The position numbers were made by a program, and so were the translations under genes. 64,000 bases of DNA from Lichenostomus cassidix (taxonomy: Eukaryota; Chordata; Aves; Passeriformes; Meliphagidae). Each line of letters opens with the position of its first letter. The stretch's first letter is position 1. Where the stretch lies: assembly GCA_008360975.2 (NCBI GenBank), contig CM039211.1:69282565-69346564 (forward strand), given 5' to 3'. Below, piece after piece: positions 38,880 through 52,400 of this stretch. The notes under the pieces were generated by a model. It had not been told where the DNA came from, made no database searches, and saw only the letters and a program-made list of their open reading frames with translations.

Positions 38880-39244
38880 AAGACCAATATAAATCAAGTG
38901 GGTGTCAATCTCAGCTCAAGGGTTCAGGTATGTGATATCCAAATCCTAGCTTGAGGTACAAGTGTGATGTTAGTTCACTTTTACAAAACTTTTGACTGAA
39001 AGTGAGAGACAGTAAGTGAGCAAAATCAACAAAAGATGAGACAGGTTAAAACAGAGTTAAAAGGTTGTTAAAACATGAAAAGTTATGTAAGGATTCCAGA
39101 ACAAATACATTAAAACAGGAAGCTAAAAATCTTTAAGTAAAACATAAAAAAATAGGACTTGGCAACACGACATTACTGAAATACTCAGCGATGGATGACA
39201 CACTTTTCCCAAATGACTGAGAAAATAAAAAATAATTACATTTA

Positions 39245-39740
39245 AAATTATAGAATAGAGTAATGGAAAAATCCAGCCTGGATCTCTAGAGATCTATTCT
39301 ATCTTCTCTTAAAGGAAGAGCCTTTGATCAAAGCTCCTGTCAGACTGAATTTCCAATGAGGTCAATTCCACCACTTCTCTGTGAAACCTATCACAGAATT
39401 TTACTGTTCTCACAGCAAAAAGGTTTTCCACCTCCCTTCATAAATCAGGTTCTGCAATCTTTTAAACCACCTGCTTGGTGGTCCTACTCCAGATTCTAGT
39501 TTTTCAAAGCAAAAATTACAACATGGAGGAAATTAAAGCTGAACAGTGTTCCAGGTGTATCCAAACAAGCGCCAGCCAGAGTGGAATAATCACATCCCTT
39601 CATCTGCTGGCTGTGCTGCTGCTCATGGATCTCAGGAAACAGTTTGTCCTCATAGAAACAAGAGCATGCTGCTGTTATGATAAATTTAACCTCCCTCAGG
39701 AGCCAAATGTCCCTCCAGTAAAGATACACCCAAACAAGGC
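39245..39740 (-). mobile_element. CR1 LINE 3' region, antisense
   Basis: In plus-strand order this follows the reverse complement of CR1. 'CACAGAATTTTACTGTTCTC' and 'AGGTTTTCCACCTCCC' match the part encoding the spliced-sounding 'GGTGAGGC..' 3' UTR. Then 'TTCCAGGTGTATCCAAACAA', 'AATCACATCCCTTCATCTGC' and 'TGGCTGTGCTGCTGCTCATG' match the region where ORF2 ends. It is about 500 bp and heavily mutated. The 100-133 codon frames over 39475-39873 (plus) and 39496-39804 (minus) are shadows of this repeat, not genes. Confidence 0.85.
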
Positions 39741-42700
39741 AGACCCCAGCCTGTTCTTCTGTTCCTGCCCTACCCACCAGGATTTTGCACCTACCACATG
39801 TCAAAGCTTCTGCAGCTTCTGCTGGCTCAGTCTCGTTTGTATGCTATGTGCAAAGTTTCTTTCCTCAAAGTAATAGTTCTCCAAATGCATGTGGCCTGTG
39901 TGGGTGAAGGTATTTACACATATGAGATATCATGGCTGAAAACCTACATCTTCCCTCTGTGGTCGTGCTGGCATGAAAATATAACCCAAAGGCAGGCCCC
40001 AGAAACATACAAGTACAAACAATCTCCTTTCAAAATAAATAGTTTACAACTAGAAAATATATTTTTGTCAAATCTGTCCTGATTTTGACAATTTTTCTTT
40101 TGTTTTTCCCAAATGGCATTACAAAATGAACAAGCATCACATGTGGAGAGCCACAATAAAATATTTCATTTGAAAGTGCTAACTTGACTTCAAATTGCAT
40201 GCGAAATTGACAGTTATTTAAAAATAAACTGCAGTTTGGCACATCACATTTGGACAGGCTGAAATGTCAAAGTGGTTTTACTTGCTGGATTTGCTTCTCA
40301 TGCAAATATAGAAATTTCTTTCTGGAGGTGCCACTCCAAATTGGTTTCTGAAAACAAACCCAAAAGAAGCTCAAACCATTTTTTTTTCCTAAATTTTCAG
40401 TGTTTTCAGCTCTGTCCCAGTTTGGAATGAAAGTAAATGTCAAGGACTCAAGGACTGGAACACCAAAACACTGAGACAGAAATTTTGTTTTCTGATCAGT
40501 TCTAATATGTGCATATACCAAAATGGTTCAAAGCAGTAGTTTGTAATTTTGAGAACTCAGATGACCTATAAGAACTTTTGTAAAAATGAAGAATTCTCCA
40601 GATTTTTAAGTATTCTTTTATAATATAATATTTGTGGGATTTCTTAGACTTTGTGGGTGGTGGCAGGAGTATGACTTCAATGGTTTTGCCAAGGAAGCCA
40701 CAATTTGTTCATTTTGTATTTATGACTAGGCACAGGGATATAAGCACAACCTTTGCAATCTGTGCCTCCTTTATGAGGTCTGTCCTTCTCTCAAAGCACC
40801 AACTCTATATGTACATAACTCTTTATTTATAGGTGTATAATTTTCAAGCACTAGTTTTTAAATTAATATTTATAAATTAATCTTAATAATTTATAGAGGA
40901 CTCATTAACATTACAAAAATTTATTGCATCATACAAATTAGTCCTAATATATTACACAAATGTCTATGTCTACAGTGCATACCTGTTACTGCAACCTATG
41001 TAAATATCCAGAAAATAATGTATTTTCTGTGTTTACTTTTCCTTAGGATAAACAGCAAAACAGTAAAAAGAGGCTAAGACACAACAGGGGATGTAAAACA
41101 GACAAGCTGCAACAGCCTACATGGGAGAATATTACAGAATTACAGTTGTTGCAATGGCTACCAGCTGTGCATCTGGAATGAACAGGTTTAGAGCCCAGGA
41201 GTTTTAATACAGGGAAAAGTTTGCCTCAGATGCTTACTCCTTTACATTTTTTTATCAGTCTTTACTTCAAATGTTTTAAAGAAGAATATTCCAAAACCTC
41301 TAGTTGTTTCTGTTGTTGTTCTTGTTGAGTATTCTCTTTAAAGCAAGAGAGGCAGGTAGAGGCAGGTAGAAGCATTTTAAAATCTTTGTTACTAATATTT
41401 CAGTTCACTGCATTTGATCGCTGAGGATTATCTGCCTGCTTACTTTGTGCTGCTTTAGCAATGATAGAGAGAGAAAATTTTTAGATGTATGAGCTCTGCA
41501 ATTGTCCTTTACTGCTATTAATCCTTACCACACAAACAAGGCATTTCACTGTGCCAGGTTTCCCATGCCCTGACCCTAGAAGAAGCAAAATTTTTCTATT
41601 TTTTTTTTGTATGAGGGGATGTGTTTATGCACATGGAAACCCCTGCTGTCAAGACATAGTCAGCCTCCAGAGCACCACCCCTTTTATGCAGTGAAGGAGA
41701 CTATGAACTCTGAAAACAAGAGTTTTCAGTTAGTGAGTTCAGGAGTCTATCTTCAAATATATGATAGCAAGTGACAGCACACTTGGATGGCATAATAACT
41801 GTAATTCTGTCATTTTATCACTACTGAGGGCTTGACTTTGCATACCTGCTCATGGCAGGTAATGGAAAAGAGTACAGAAAAAAAACAAATAGAAAAAAAA
41901 AGCAAGGAAAGCAAACAAACGCAGAAACAGGATCACGTTGTGTGCATGCTGACACTCTCATGGCTCATCCAGCCCTTGAGAACTTGAATAAAACCAGGAC
42001 AAATTAGGAAGTATTTCTCTAAAAGACACACATTTTCCAGTAGCTTTTGACTTGCAGCTCAGTACTCACCCAGATTTTCATCTGTTCCATGTGCACCCTT
42101 GTTGCCACCTGAGTTTCATGACCAAGTTATTTTTGCAGGGAAACTAGAGGGTTTTGGCAAAAAGCTGAATACTTAGAGCTCTTCTAGGGGGTATACAGGA
42201 CAGACCTTCTAACCCAAGAATTTAGAAGCATCTCAAGTTTCCCTGGAGGTCACTGTCCTTGAAAGCCCACACAGTACAATGTTGAGACAATTTACCTGTT
42301 GTCTGCTTCAGCAAAAGAATGAAAAAGCCTACAACTTTAGATTCTTCTCTAGTTTCTGCCTGTGAGCGTATTCTAGTGGAGAAAAACTTCTGTTAACATT
42401 TTTTCCTCAGTTGGACCAGATCTATCCTGCACCTGATATGAACAAGATTATTACATCCTGAGATCTTATCAATATAAAGATATTAAATCTAATATATTTT
42501 TTAACTAGCAAGCAAAAAAGTCATCAACAATTTCCCTAGTAATATTTTATCCATTTTCCCCAAATTTCCTCTCTCAGTCAAAGATGGTGAGTCTTTCAGG
42601 TCTATATCTTTTCAGGAGATAAGTCAAATTACATTGAATTTATCAGAATCAGATGATTTTTAAAGTTATTGTCAGAAGCAAGAGTGGAAAACTAATACCT

Positions 42701-44429
42701 GACTTCCACCCCAGACTCACTATAGTAGCTGTGGTCTGGTCTTATTCTACAAGCCATCAGTTCTCTCTTCTTCAGCTGCTGTTGGTTATGGCCTCCAGAT
42801 TTGTTCCTATAGCAATCTCTGAAAAGAAGCATTCTGCAGTTTTTCTCTTTCTCTCTTTAAAGACTCGGACAACTCAGATAATTTCCTGGCATTCCTCAGT
42901 AGCCCTTTCTTTAATGAGAAGATCAGCTGGCTGTATAGCTTTTTTTTCAGTGTATACTGCCAGCTAATGGCAACTTTATTAGGTATCTGCAGTGAGATGA
43001 TGAGCCACCTGGGAGTATTAACACCTGGATTTACAGTCACAATGGTAGAGCATATTGAAGTCCTTCACCACGCTGAATTACTCAATAATAGCTTTTGGAA
43101 ACATAAATAATCAAGAAGCATCATTTTTGAAGATAAAAGTCAGGAACATGTCTGGCTAATTGACCATGATGGAGTTATAATAGTGAAATACTGCACACTT
43201 TTGGAGTAAAGTTCTCTATCGTGCTGCTTCTATCTAAAGCATTGAGGGTTGGCAACTCTACAGAAGTTTATGGATAGTGACTCTTGCACACTGCTCCTGC
43301 CAATGAGATGCATATCAGCTTTTACATTGGGCTAATCTATTGCAATATATTCTGGGTCTAAGAAAAACAGACATAATGTGAAACAGGAGGATTCCAAACA
43401 AGATTAGCTCATGGAGAATGCCACCAAGATTGCTAATTCAGTTTACATCACAATCCAGGAAAGGTCAGATCCTGCTAGCAACAGAATGTTTCATCCTGTT
43501 TTTCTTCATTCAGTTAAGAAAGTGTTGAAATCTATTTGTGTATTTCAGTCTTTTTAAGTCCATCTGATTAAGAAAATGCTCTAAGTTACATACAGATATA
43601 ACTGCCGAAGAAGAGACTTGTGAGCTTTACAGCTTGGCTGAGTCAAGACATATATTTACTCAAGTTACTTCAGAGAATTCAAGGCAGTGACAAAATACAA
43701 AATATAAAACTATAAAAGTCTCTGTGAATATATGACTATATTTTATTTATATATTGTACTTGCCTGTGCAATGGTTTTCAAATGGAAGTTTCTGTTGTTT
43801 GCTTATTGTTGTTTTGACTTATTTCTTTTGGGTTTGGCTTTTTTTGGAGAGTGAATTCATGCATATTTTTCCTTGCTTTCCATTTCCAAAAATTTCACGG
43901 GAAAAAGGTGCAAAAATATCCCATCTATTGGTATAAAAATATACCATCCATTCATGCATATAAATGGTAAGCTTACCTATCTTAAACTGTAAATATTTCT
44001 GTGAAAAAAATCTAAAATTGTGGCTTCTTTATGGTTTTCTTTTTGTTTTGTGTTCAATTTCTTCTTCAATTGCTATTTTTTTAGTAAAATTGTAAAATAG
44101 AAACAATCCTCCCTTTCTTTACTATCATCAAGTTTTCTATGGGTATTTTTTTTCTGAGTGCCAACATTTGGGAATGTAAAAAAAAAAAATCAAAAAGCCC
44201 CACACCAACAATAGATATTTAAACTTCAGGGAGTGTAAGAAGTTTCTCAACAAACCAACACTGGATAAATTATTTCAGTAAAAGTTTTCAGATAGAAACC
44301 GCAGGATTTTACTTGCTGCCTCATGCAATTAACTGGTGAGGTACAGAATCACTTCTCTGTCTCTCCCCAACCCGATGAGTATTTAATTATTCATACAAAG
44401 TGAAACAGCTTCAACAGAACAAACAGCCC
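39741..44429. other. AT-rich, apparently unique DNA
   Basis: A-rich patches near 41880-41920 and a (TTTTTG)-like T-rich stretch near 43800-44060. No gene or transposon is recognised. Confidence 0.55.
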
Positions 44430-44715
44430 AGGCTGCAGTACCTCACAGTCTGGTGGTTAAGGCTCAGCCTCACAGGTTCCTGTTTCTCCTGCTCTGCACC
44501 ATGGAGGTGGGAGGTTTTACTCTGGTGCTCACCATGCAGGTGACAAGCCCTGGTTTTAGGACTCCCTATCTCCTGGTATCTCCCGTGGCCCAGAATCACC
44601 TTATCAGAGCTCTCAGACCCCTCCTGACCCAGCTGTAGGACTGAGCCCTGTGGCTGAGACAGCAGCTCTGCTGCTTCACCACAAAATCTGACTTTGGTGT
44701 AGCTCATGTTCCTGG
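44430..44715. other. GC-rich patch of unknown identity
   Basis: A sharply bounded block of about 290 bp, far GC-richer than its flanks, with CpG largely lost. A minus frame of 98 codons and a plus frame of 61 codons both cross it. It looks like a decayed insertion (LTR or other repeat) but I cannot name the family. Confidence 0.45.
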
Positions 44716-44832
44716 AAGATCATTTATTATGCAACAGAGGCTCAATAAATTAAGCTTGATTAGATCTCACATCCCTCCACAGGTTTTTAAAATGCAGCCA
44801 CTTATGCTGCTGGCCTGTTATGAAGCCATGGA

Positions 44833-45000
44833 AGGAATTCTTTCCTGTGAGGGTGGTGAAGAACTCAAACAGGTAGCCCAGAAAAACTGTGGCTGCCCCA
44901 TCCCTGGGAGTGTTCAAAGCCTGGTTTGATGGAGCTTGGAGCAACCTGGTCTAGTGGAAATTGTCCCTGGCCATGGCAAGGAGGTTGTAACTTCAGGCAG
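44833..45000 (+). mobile_element. CR1 LINE 3' UTR, sense
   Basis: Contains 'GAGGGTGGTGAAGAACTCAA', 'GGTAGCCCAGAAAAACTGTG', 'CCCCATCCCTGGGAGTGTTC', 'GCAACCTGGTCTAGTGGAAA' and 'CCATGGCAAGGAGGTTG', a continuous match to the CR1 3' UTR. The last part and the terminal octamers are missing after about 44998. The 66-codon plus and 64-codon minus frames are shadows. Confidence 0.95.
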
Positions 45001-48000
45001 GGCTGAACAGGACACAGAGATCATTCCTAAAATGTTTACATAAATGCACCCTCACCTTTGCAATGTGTTGCTGTTTTCTCTAGAGCACCCAGGGTTATGA
45101 ACTGCTTCACATTCCCAGGAATACCATAGGGTCACCCAGTCCAAAACTCAGGTCTGACTGGAAACAGTCATAAAACACATATGCCTTAAAACCTTAATAT
45201 ATGTGGTATTTGAAATCATATATCTTGAAGTGCATTGCAGTGAAGTATTCTAGAAATTTTTTCCAAGGTGTCAACAGCCCTTTAAAGTATCCACTTGATT
45301 CCAAATGCACTCCATAGGTATTGGCTGAGGCAAGAAAGATTGTGGTAAACTAACTTAATGGGTGTTCCTCCATACACATGCAATTGTAAACCGGGTATGT
45401 CACACTGACTGGGAATTTGGCATTTGATTGAGGCAGGGCAGAATGGCATTTGAGGATGTGGAGGTCAGATGTAGGCACACAGAAAAACCCTAACTTGGGC
45501 AGGATGTCACAGGACAGGCCAGGATTGCAGCTGTAACCTTAGAAACTGAGGAAGTAAGCCATGGACAGATGTGGTTGTTCTTCAGGGGAGACAATTACAG
45601 AGGGGCAGTTGGAGTGGTTCTTGCAAATCTTGCACACTTGTGTGAATAAAATAATTAAATGACAACATCATACACAATTATTTGTTAATTGGGCACAAGA
45701 ACATATTAAACTAAGGAAAGTGCCTGGATTTCAGTTAATCACTTAGATAATCCACAGTTTCAACTAAGGAAATGGATACAAGCAGGAAAAGCAGTGCAAA
45801 AATTCCTGAAAGGAACAGTTAATGAACTACAAAACACAGGGCATGAAGCTTTTTAGAGTTGATGCCATTTTCTTCCTTTCTCTGCTAACCAGTCAGATAA
45901 AAATTTGCTTAGGCGAAGGCATCCCAATTTAGACTCAAGGGACTTCAGCGTCTACTGGAATCAAGACAATCTAAAAACAGCTCTGTTCTGCTTTGAAAAG
46001 GTAAATGAACCTTCTGTGGAAAGCAGAAGTGTGAAAGGTTCAGAAGAAACCTATTACAAGCTTCAGCACACACTTGTGACAAGAATTGTGACTCTGTATT
46101 TGCAGAACACAGTCTCCCCAAGAGATGCCAACTAATCTGAGACATTAAAACACTGCATTCACTTCAGCTGTATAACTTCTTCCCTCAGATTGTGGTCTAA
46201 TCGTTCCCTGTGATGCTGTTCCTAAAACAAATGAAGTTTTTTTTCAGTATTCTTAAGAGCAGAGCTGTAAATTTTGCTGGTCAGAATGTACATAATTAAG
46301 TTACATTGTACCTACTATGCTGTTTTGTTAAAACAGAAGAATTACATACAAGTGCATTGGTTGCAATAAAGTTTTCTTCAGAACAAATTTTATTTTTCAA
46401 TTAATCTCTTTTTTTTTTTCTCCTTTGAAGGAGAGTGATGGGTGCCTAAGTTCCTTTTGACGTGAAACCAAACTCCAACTCGTTCATTAGGAAAATATAT
46501 GTTCCAACACTTTTTCCTAAGTGGAAAAAGAACAAGTTTCAAAACCTTGAAAGTTGCCTCAAAATGAAAGTGTCATCCTGTCGACAGCTCCAATTCTTTA
46601 AATTGTTTTGCCTGACACTTAGTAGAACTTCCAGTAAATCGAGTTCTTTGATCATATCTGAAGAATTATATGTCAAAATCGTGAAGCTCCTTGTTCACTT
46701 TCAGTCTCGACGTCTTGCTAAATAAACCTCTGTAGCTTAAGTTTTTCATGTTGCTCAGTACAGAGAACCAACACTGCAAAAAATCAACATTGCAAATAGT
46801 CAAAGTGAAATCACACTTCAGTTGCTACCAGAACTTCATGATATATCCATCCACACACACGAACACACATATTAGCATAAATGCACATAAACACTCTCTC
46901 TGCCTGAGTGTATTTACCACCCTTCCCCTGCTGCTGGTGCCAACCAACACCACCCACCTGGTGAGTGGGGGAAGCATTTCTGAAGTGCTCTCTTTGATAA
47001 ACAGTGCCTGCTGCAGATCAGATCCTGGGCTATTAGTCCTTCAGACTCCGCATCTTTCACAGACTCTGGAGTTACCAGAAAATTAGTTATAGGCATTGTT
47101 TTTAAGAGTTGAAAGAGGGGAGCCATTTGCGAATGTCAAAAATGCAGGAAAAACTAAGAAAGGTTACAAAATCTTACATTGTGGTAGGAATTATTCCAAT
47201 TAAGCTGAATCTATTAAAAATATTTTCTTTAAGAAAGTGTTCTCCTCCGACCATCACCGAAAGCCCGGGAGTAAGAGGATGACTGAAGTAAGGCATTTGG
47301 TGAGATTTCAGACTTCTGGAAAGGAATTTCTGGATGAAATTTTGTCTGGGTTTTTCACAGGTGTTAAAGATTTCCCATACTTGCCAAGATAGAAGTATGT
47401 TGCTAATTTTTTTTTTTTTTTTTTTTAATACACATAGCATTTAAATTAAAAAGGAGACATAATTCAAACTTTTAATGCCAAAAATGCAGAGTCAGTTTTA
47501 AAACCACTTTTGAACAGAAATAACTATGAGCACTGTCATCTCAGTGGCTCCTTTTCGATTTTCCTGTTTTTTTAATTCTGTCATACAAAGTCTGAAATGA
47601 CCATTAACATCTGGCTAGTTTTGTCAGGAAACTTCATTTTCAGGCTGTGTTTCTAACATCTCTTATCCTCTGGATTCCTTATTTAGAGTTTGGTATAAAT
47701 TTTTACTCACTTTTTCTTTAGCATAGGTTAATGAACAGTGCCTTTACTGTGGAAGAAAGAGATATTATTGCACAAATTTCTTTCTATTAGGGCCTGGGCA
47801 AGGTAGGGAATTTGTTTGTTATGTTTCCAGTGCTTAATTTTCATGTGCCCTGTTAATTATATACAGAAACAGAGGTAATCTTTGCTTTTGGCTTTTTCTC
47901 CTTCACATGTGGACCAGCTCTGAGTGAACATGCAAATCCTGCAAACCCTTTGTTCCATCCACCTTTTGGATTCATGAGCAGTCATTTGCAGGAGTGGAGT

Positions 48001-49380
48001 GGCATATGCACTTTAGATGTTTAGTTTTCATAGCATGCCTGACCTTTCAAAAAATGAATGGAGGTGCATATAGATCCTAGTACAGAGCTCAGACTGGAGC
48101 TCACAAATGCCATGGGAACCAACCCCCTAATTGCAGGGGTTTTTTTCCCCATTTTGCATTCCTGCAGTACAAGGTTAAATGAATACAAACCCAGCAGCTA
48201 CATACTTACAAGGTTCTAGTAGTGTTTTCCCTCTAGTCTCTCTAAAATATTGTAAACAAGCAACTGAACACTCTGGATATTTATTCAGTGATATAAAGTT
48301 GCAGTTGTTATTATTATTATTATACTCATGATTTTCCATTCAGCAGAAAGTTTTCCAGTATCTATTTTCTCCAAGCCAGTATAAGTTTGACTGTTTTCCC
48401 TCCAGAAAGTAGCAGGGACTGCAGAATGCAAGATATTCTATGTCTTAAAGCCAGAAACATTCAGACATTATTTATTTTTTTACTTTATAAAGAAAAACAA
48501 ACAGAATTTTTTTAAGTTTCTCACCAATTCCAATATAGACATAAACAGCCCATTCCTGTCTCACTGTTCTTATCTTAAATCTGTGCAGTTGCAGAATTTT
48601 AAAAGAACATTCAAGTGTAGCAGCACAGCCAAGGGAGTGATTAAGGGGAAAAAGAGAAAGAGATGTAATAAGAGTGGGTTTGAAAATGAAGAGGAAAAAG
48701 GAAATGCTTAGTCTAGCAGGTTAAAAGAAGGCTCAGTGAGGACAACTCCACCCAATTTGGCGCAAATAATATAGCTGACTGTCTTGCCACCTCATGTGTA
48801 CCAACTTTCAATCTGTATATCTCTTTGGAGCCATAATGCTTAGCGCTGCAAATCACCCACTGAAAGAACCTTCAAATCTTTGGAACTTATTGATACAATT
48901 ACCTTTGTGCTGCTGAGCTGAATGCAATGTCCATTGTTTGTCTGTAAACTTTGTCTGCAATTGCAAGAAAAAGAAAAGAAAGGAGAGTATTAATCTGTGC
49001 TGCGTGTATTCTGTGGATACTCTTCCTCTTTGGATCCAGCTAAGCTAAGAAATCCATTTAACCTTTTAGTGTCAAGTTTGATGGACCCAAGGTGACACTG
49101 TATTTTTTCATTGTGCAGTACAGTTTATGATCGCAATAAACCTGAAAGAAAAATTGATGTTGACAAAGATTATATATATGTTTTTCTTCTCCTCCCGCTG
49201 AGACGGAAAAGTGACAAGTGTCACTTTTAAAAAGCAGTAGCCTCACGTACAATCTAAGGACAAGGTTAGTCATCAATCATGTCTTTTCATAAGTCTTCAC
49301 TGATGAGTTTGACTTTGGACCTGCAATCTTTGAACCCTCTCTCAGCTTTTGTCCCAGAATCATAGATTCATTCATTCATT
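45001..49380. other. AT-rich, apparently unique DNA
   Basis: Contains a CpG-retaining stretch at 46,440-46,740, T-runs near 46409-46419 and 47407-47427, and a short (TTA)n near 48308-48322. No gene is recognised. The frame at 46462-46725 (87 codons) has no family match. Confidence 0.55.
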
Positions 49381-49382
49381 CA

Positions 49383-49452
49383 TAGATTCATGGATTTTTA
49401 AGGCCAAAAAGGACAATTACAATCATCTTGTGTGAACACAGGCCACAGAGTT
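49383..49452 (-). mobile_element. Very old CR1 3' tail, antisense
   Basis: The text 'TTTTTAAGGCCAAAAAGGAC', then 'AATTACAATCATCTTGTGTG' and 'AACACAGGCCACAGAG', follows the reverse complement of the ancient CR1 3' end shared by birds, crocodilians and turtles (family text: aaggccagaagggaccattgtgatcatctagtctg). It is preceded by an (ATTC)n expansion at 49366-49382, probably grown from the CR1 terminal octamers. Confidence 0.75.
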
Positions 49453-52400
49453 CAAGCTTTCATTCTTCCTACCCCTACTTCTTTCACAAATGTTTTCACA
49501 TTTTTCTTCTCTTGAGCTCAGCTGCTTATTGAACTCATTGTGATGCTTAAACCTTGTTCTGGACTGCCTCTGCCTCTCCTTTTCCTAGTTTAGGATATAT
49601 TCCTGCCATGAATCTCTCATGGAATAACTCTTGCATAAAGCTTGAAACCAGTAACCTACAACAGCTCCTTGCTGGGAATGTTACATCATCCTCATAAAAA
49701 GTGCATGTCATCTACTAGTGTCATCAGTAGACTATTTTGAACCAAAAGTTCATCAATAGATCTCTTGAAAAATGCATTTAATAGTGTTTTTTTCCTAGAA
49801 AACAACTTTGTTATAGTAAGTACACTATAATTAAAGGTACCTTTTCTACTCATACCCAGATCTGACTCTTCTCCAGGACTCAGTCTCCCACTTCCCTTTT
49901 TTTCCCCTTCCATCTCTTAAGTCTGTCTGAGTCTGTCTCTTTCCTGTTCAATCTGTCTCATAAAAGTTTTAATGCAAAGAACTTCTCAGTTCACAGGTAA
50001 AATAAATTGTCAATGTATTTCTAGTAGCAGTAATAGCCTTTTATTCCTTCCACCCCTCATACAAAAAATTAATGGGATACACCAATCTGCCATTGTGCCC
50101 TTGACATGTAATTTGTTATAAATAATAATACAAATGATTACAGGGAAAACTACTACTGCTAGGAGTGCATCAGTTTGCCAGCATGGAGATAAATAAGACA
50201 GCTCTCTCTGTGGGTGACTCTGTCACCACGTTTTGTACTGGCGCTACCCAGCAGGCTTAACAACGTGAGTCCTGTCATGGCTAGTCTCAAAGTTTCTTCA
50301 GAGAGAAGCTGGGGGGTTAAAGCCCCCTTTTTTAGAGAAAAATAACTCAGAGGAGTTAAAAATGAGTGACTCTCCAATGGTCCTCTGTCGAATGCATTTA
50401 ATTGCCCACAAGCTGCATATCTTCCCTTCTTCGCGTTATTGCAAAACCTGCTGCATTTCTTTGGTACAGCAGTTACTCAGGTTTTATCTTCTACAGAGAC
50501 AAGCTGTAATTTCTTTTATAGGGAAAGGGGAAAAAAATAGAAAAAGACTCATAACAGTGAAGGCAATTACAGGAGCAACAGTCAATGCCAGGAATGGGAG
50601 AAAGAGTTGCAGTGTTATTCCAGCACAAACCTGAGAATCAGGAGTCCTGGAATGAACAGCAGTTCTGCCCCTTACCTGAGTGGGTAATTCACTTAGGCTT
50701 AGCAGTAAACTGGAGAGATTTACAGGGAAGATCTTTTTTCTTCCCAATCCATCTCCCAAGCTTGAAACTGCATTCCTCTTCGTGATAGTAATATCAGTTG
50801 TTGATACATCCAGATTGTTCATACTGTGCTACACCACTTAGACTTGTCTAAATACAACTGTGCAAATAAAGATCAAGAATTATTCAGCTACCAGAACACT
50901 TTTAGAACTTCAGGTTCTGCGGGTGGTTTACTTAGTTTGTGGTTGAACACAAAACATGGTTTTTATTAAAACATGCAGGAATTTGCCTCACCTCTTTGAG
51001 GAGCTGCCATAAGAAATACGTGTTGGAATCAGAAGGCTTCAGCAGAAGTTTTGACAAACCATGGAGATCACTGGAATATGGAGTACCAGGGAGCTGAAGG
51101 TTACATTTTACACTTGCCCCTCTGATTTTGGTTATTTTTTTGCTACAATATACTTTCTTTTTGTGCTCCATGGCATACTGGAAAGTGTAACTCTGATTAT
51201 CCTATGCTCTCTTATGAATGGATGAGATATGCTGTTTGTAATGAATTGAGGCTTCAAGTGACCCAATTTTTCAGCAACTGCATATCATTTGGTGCAATAT
51301 GGAAATATAATCTGTTGGAGGATTTACAGGGTGTTGAACAGAATCAGTGTCAGTTACCTGGAAGGGTTCAGATTTCAGATGTAAAGGTAAGCAATATAAA
51401 ACTATGCATTTCAGATTTAGTGTAAAAAAAGCTCAATCAAAAAGTGATTAAAGACATGTTTCATTCTAAAGAAATATTTTTAATATTAAATTACATGGAT
51501 TTTTTTTTTTTTAATTCTGATTCATTACCAAAATATTAAAAGTGAAATAATCTATATTTCCCCAGAAAATCAAATTTCATCATTTTATTATTTATCTTTT
51601 TATTACTAGAGAGCCTCAAGCATCCATTATGATAGCATTTATATAAGAGTGGATAATAGTCTGTTCTTACCACCAGCAGTTTGCAATTGAAATAGGTTGT
51701 ATTGTCAGGTTAACTGTCCCAAAAGTTCCAAACCCAAACTTTTTTCCCCTATGGAAAGGATATAAATGTAATCAATGACAGGCACTTTCAAGGACAGTGC
51801 ATCCTCCACTGCTCAAGCAGGTCTCCCATTTCCCACTCACACTCACAGACACACATCCAATTATATAGTGAGAACATTATATTCTAGGTCCAGCAAATAG
51901 TTCTGAAAAACCAGGAGAGTGTGGATTTCAGTACGGTTTACAGGAGCAATGTAACCACATGGCAGTGGAACATTCCCTTTAGACAAATGAGGCAAATATC
52001 ATGTGGGGAGTTAAAGGTTGATAAAGTAGGGGCATCTAATTCATTACATTCATTAGCAGAGGTAGATACTTTTTTTTAAAATAAAATTGCTGTAAAAATG
52101 GTTATGTATTTCAGACTACCAAGTGGTTATCTTAGCATCCCTCCCTAACATTTCAAAAATACAAATTCCACAGTCAGAACCCCAAATTCTTATTAACAGA
52201 AAAACAATAGATTTTTAGAGGAAACACTAGGCATTTCCAGTTTGGATCAATACAACTAGGAGCCACAGATGCTTAACCCTTCAGAAACTTGGTGTTTACC
52301 TTAGTTAGTTATGCCATTTTGGTGCCTGCCTTTAGACCCTTATGTCAAAAAAGTCTTGATCTACTTTTATATTCAACTGTTGTTTATGCTTTTACTTCCA

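Larger units (their letters stand above)
29166..39244. other. Ten kilobases of AT-rich, apparently unique DNA
   Basis: No transposon or gene is recognised. Small simple repeats and tandem duplications are listed separately. The stretch 35,150-35,450 has conserved-element texture. A strong acceptor at about 31,124 (TTTTTCTTACAG) leads only to a 13-codon open frame. Confidence 0.55.

Noticed and set aside
50311..50333. GGGGGG-TTAAA-GCCCCC hairpin followed by T-run, like a bacterial terminator
   Set aside because: The DNA is vertebrate nuclear, so intrinsic terminators do not apply; a short palindrome of this size occurs by chance.
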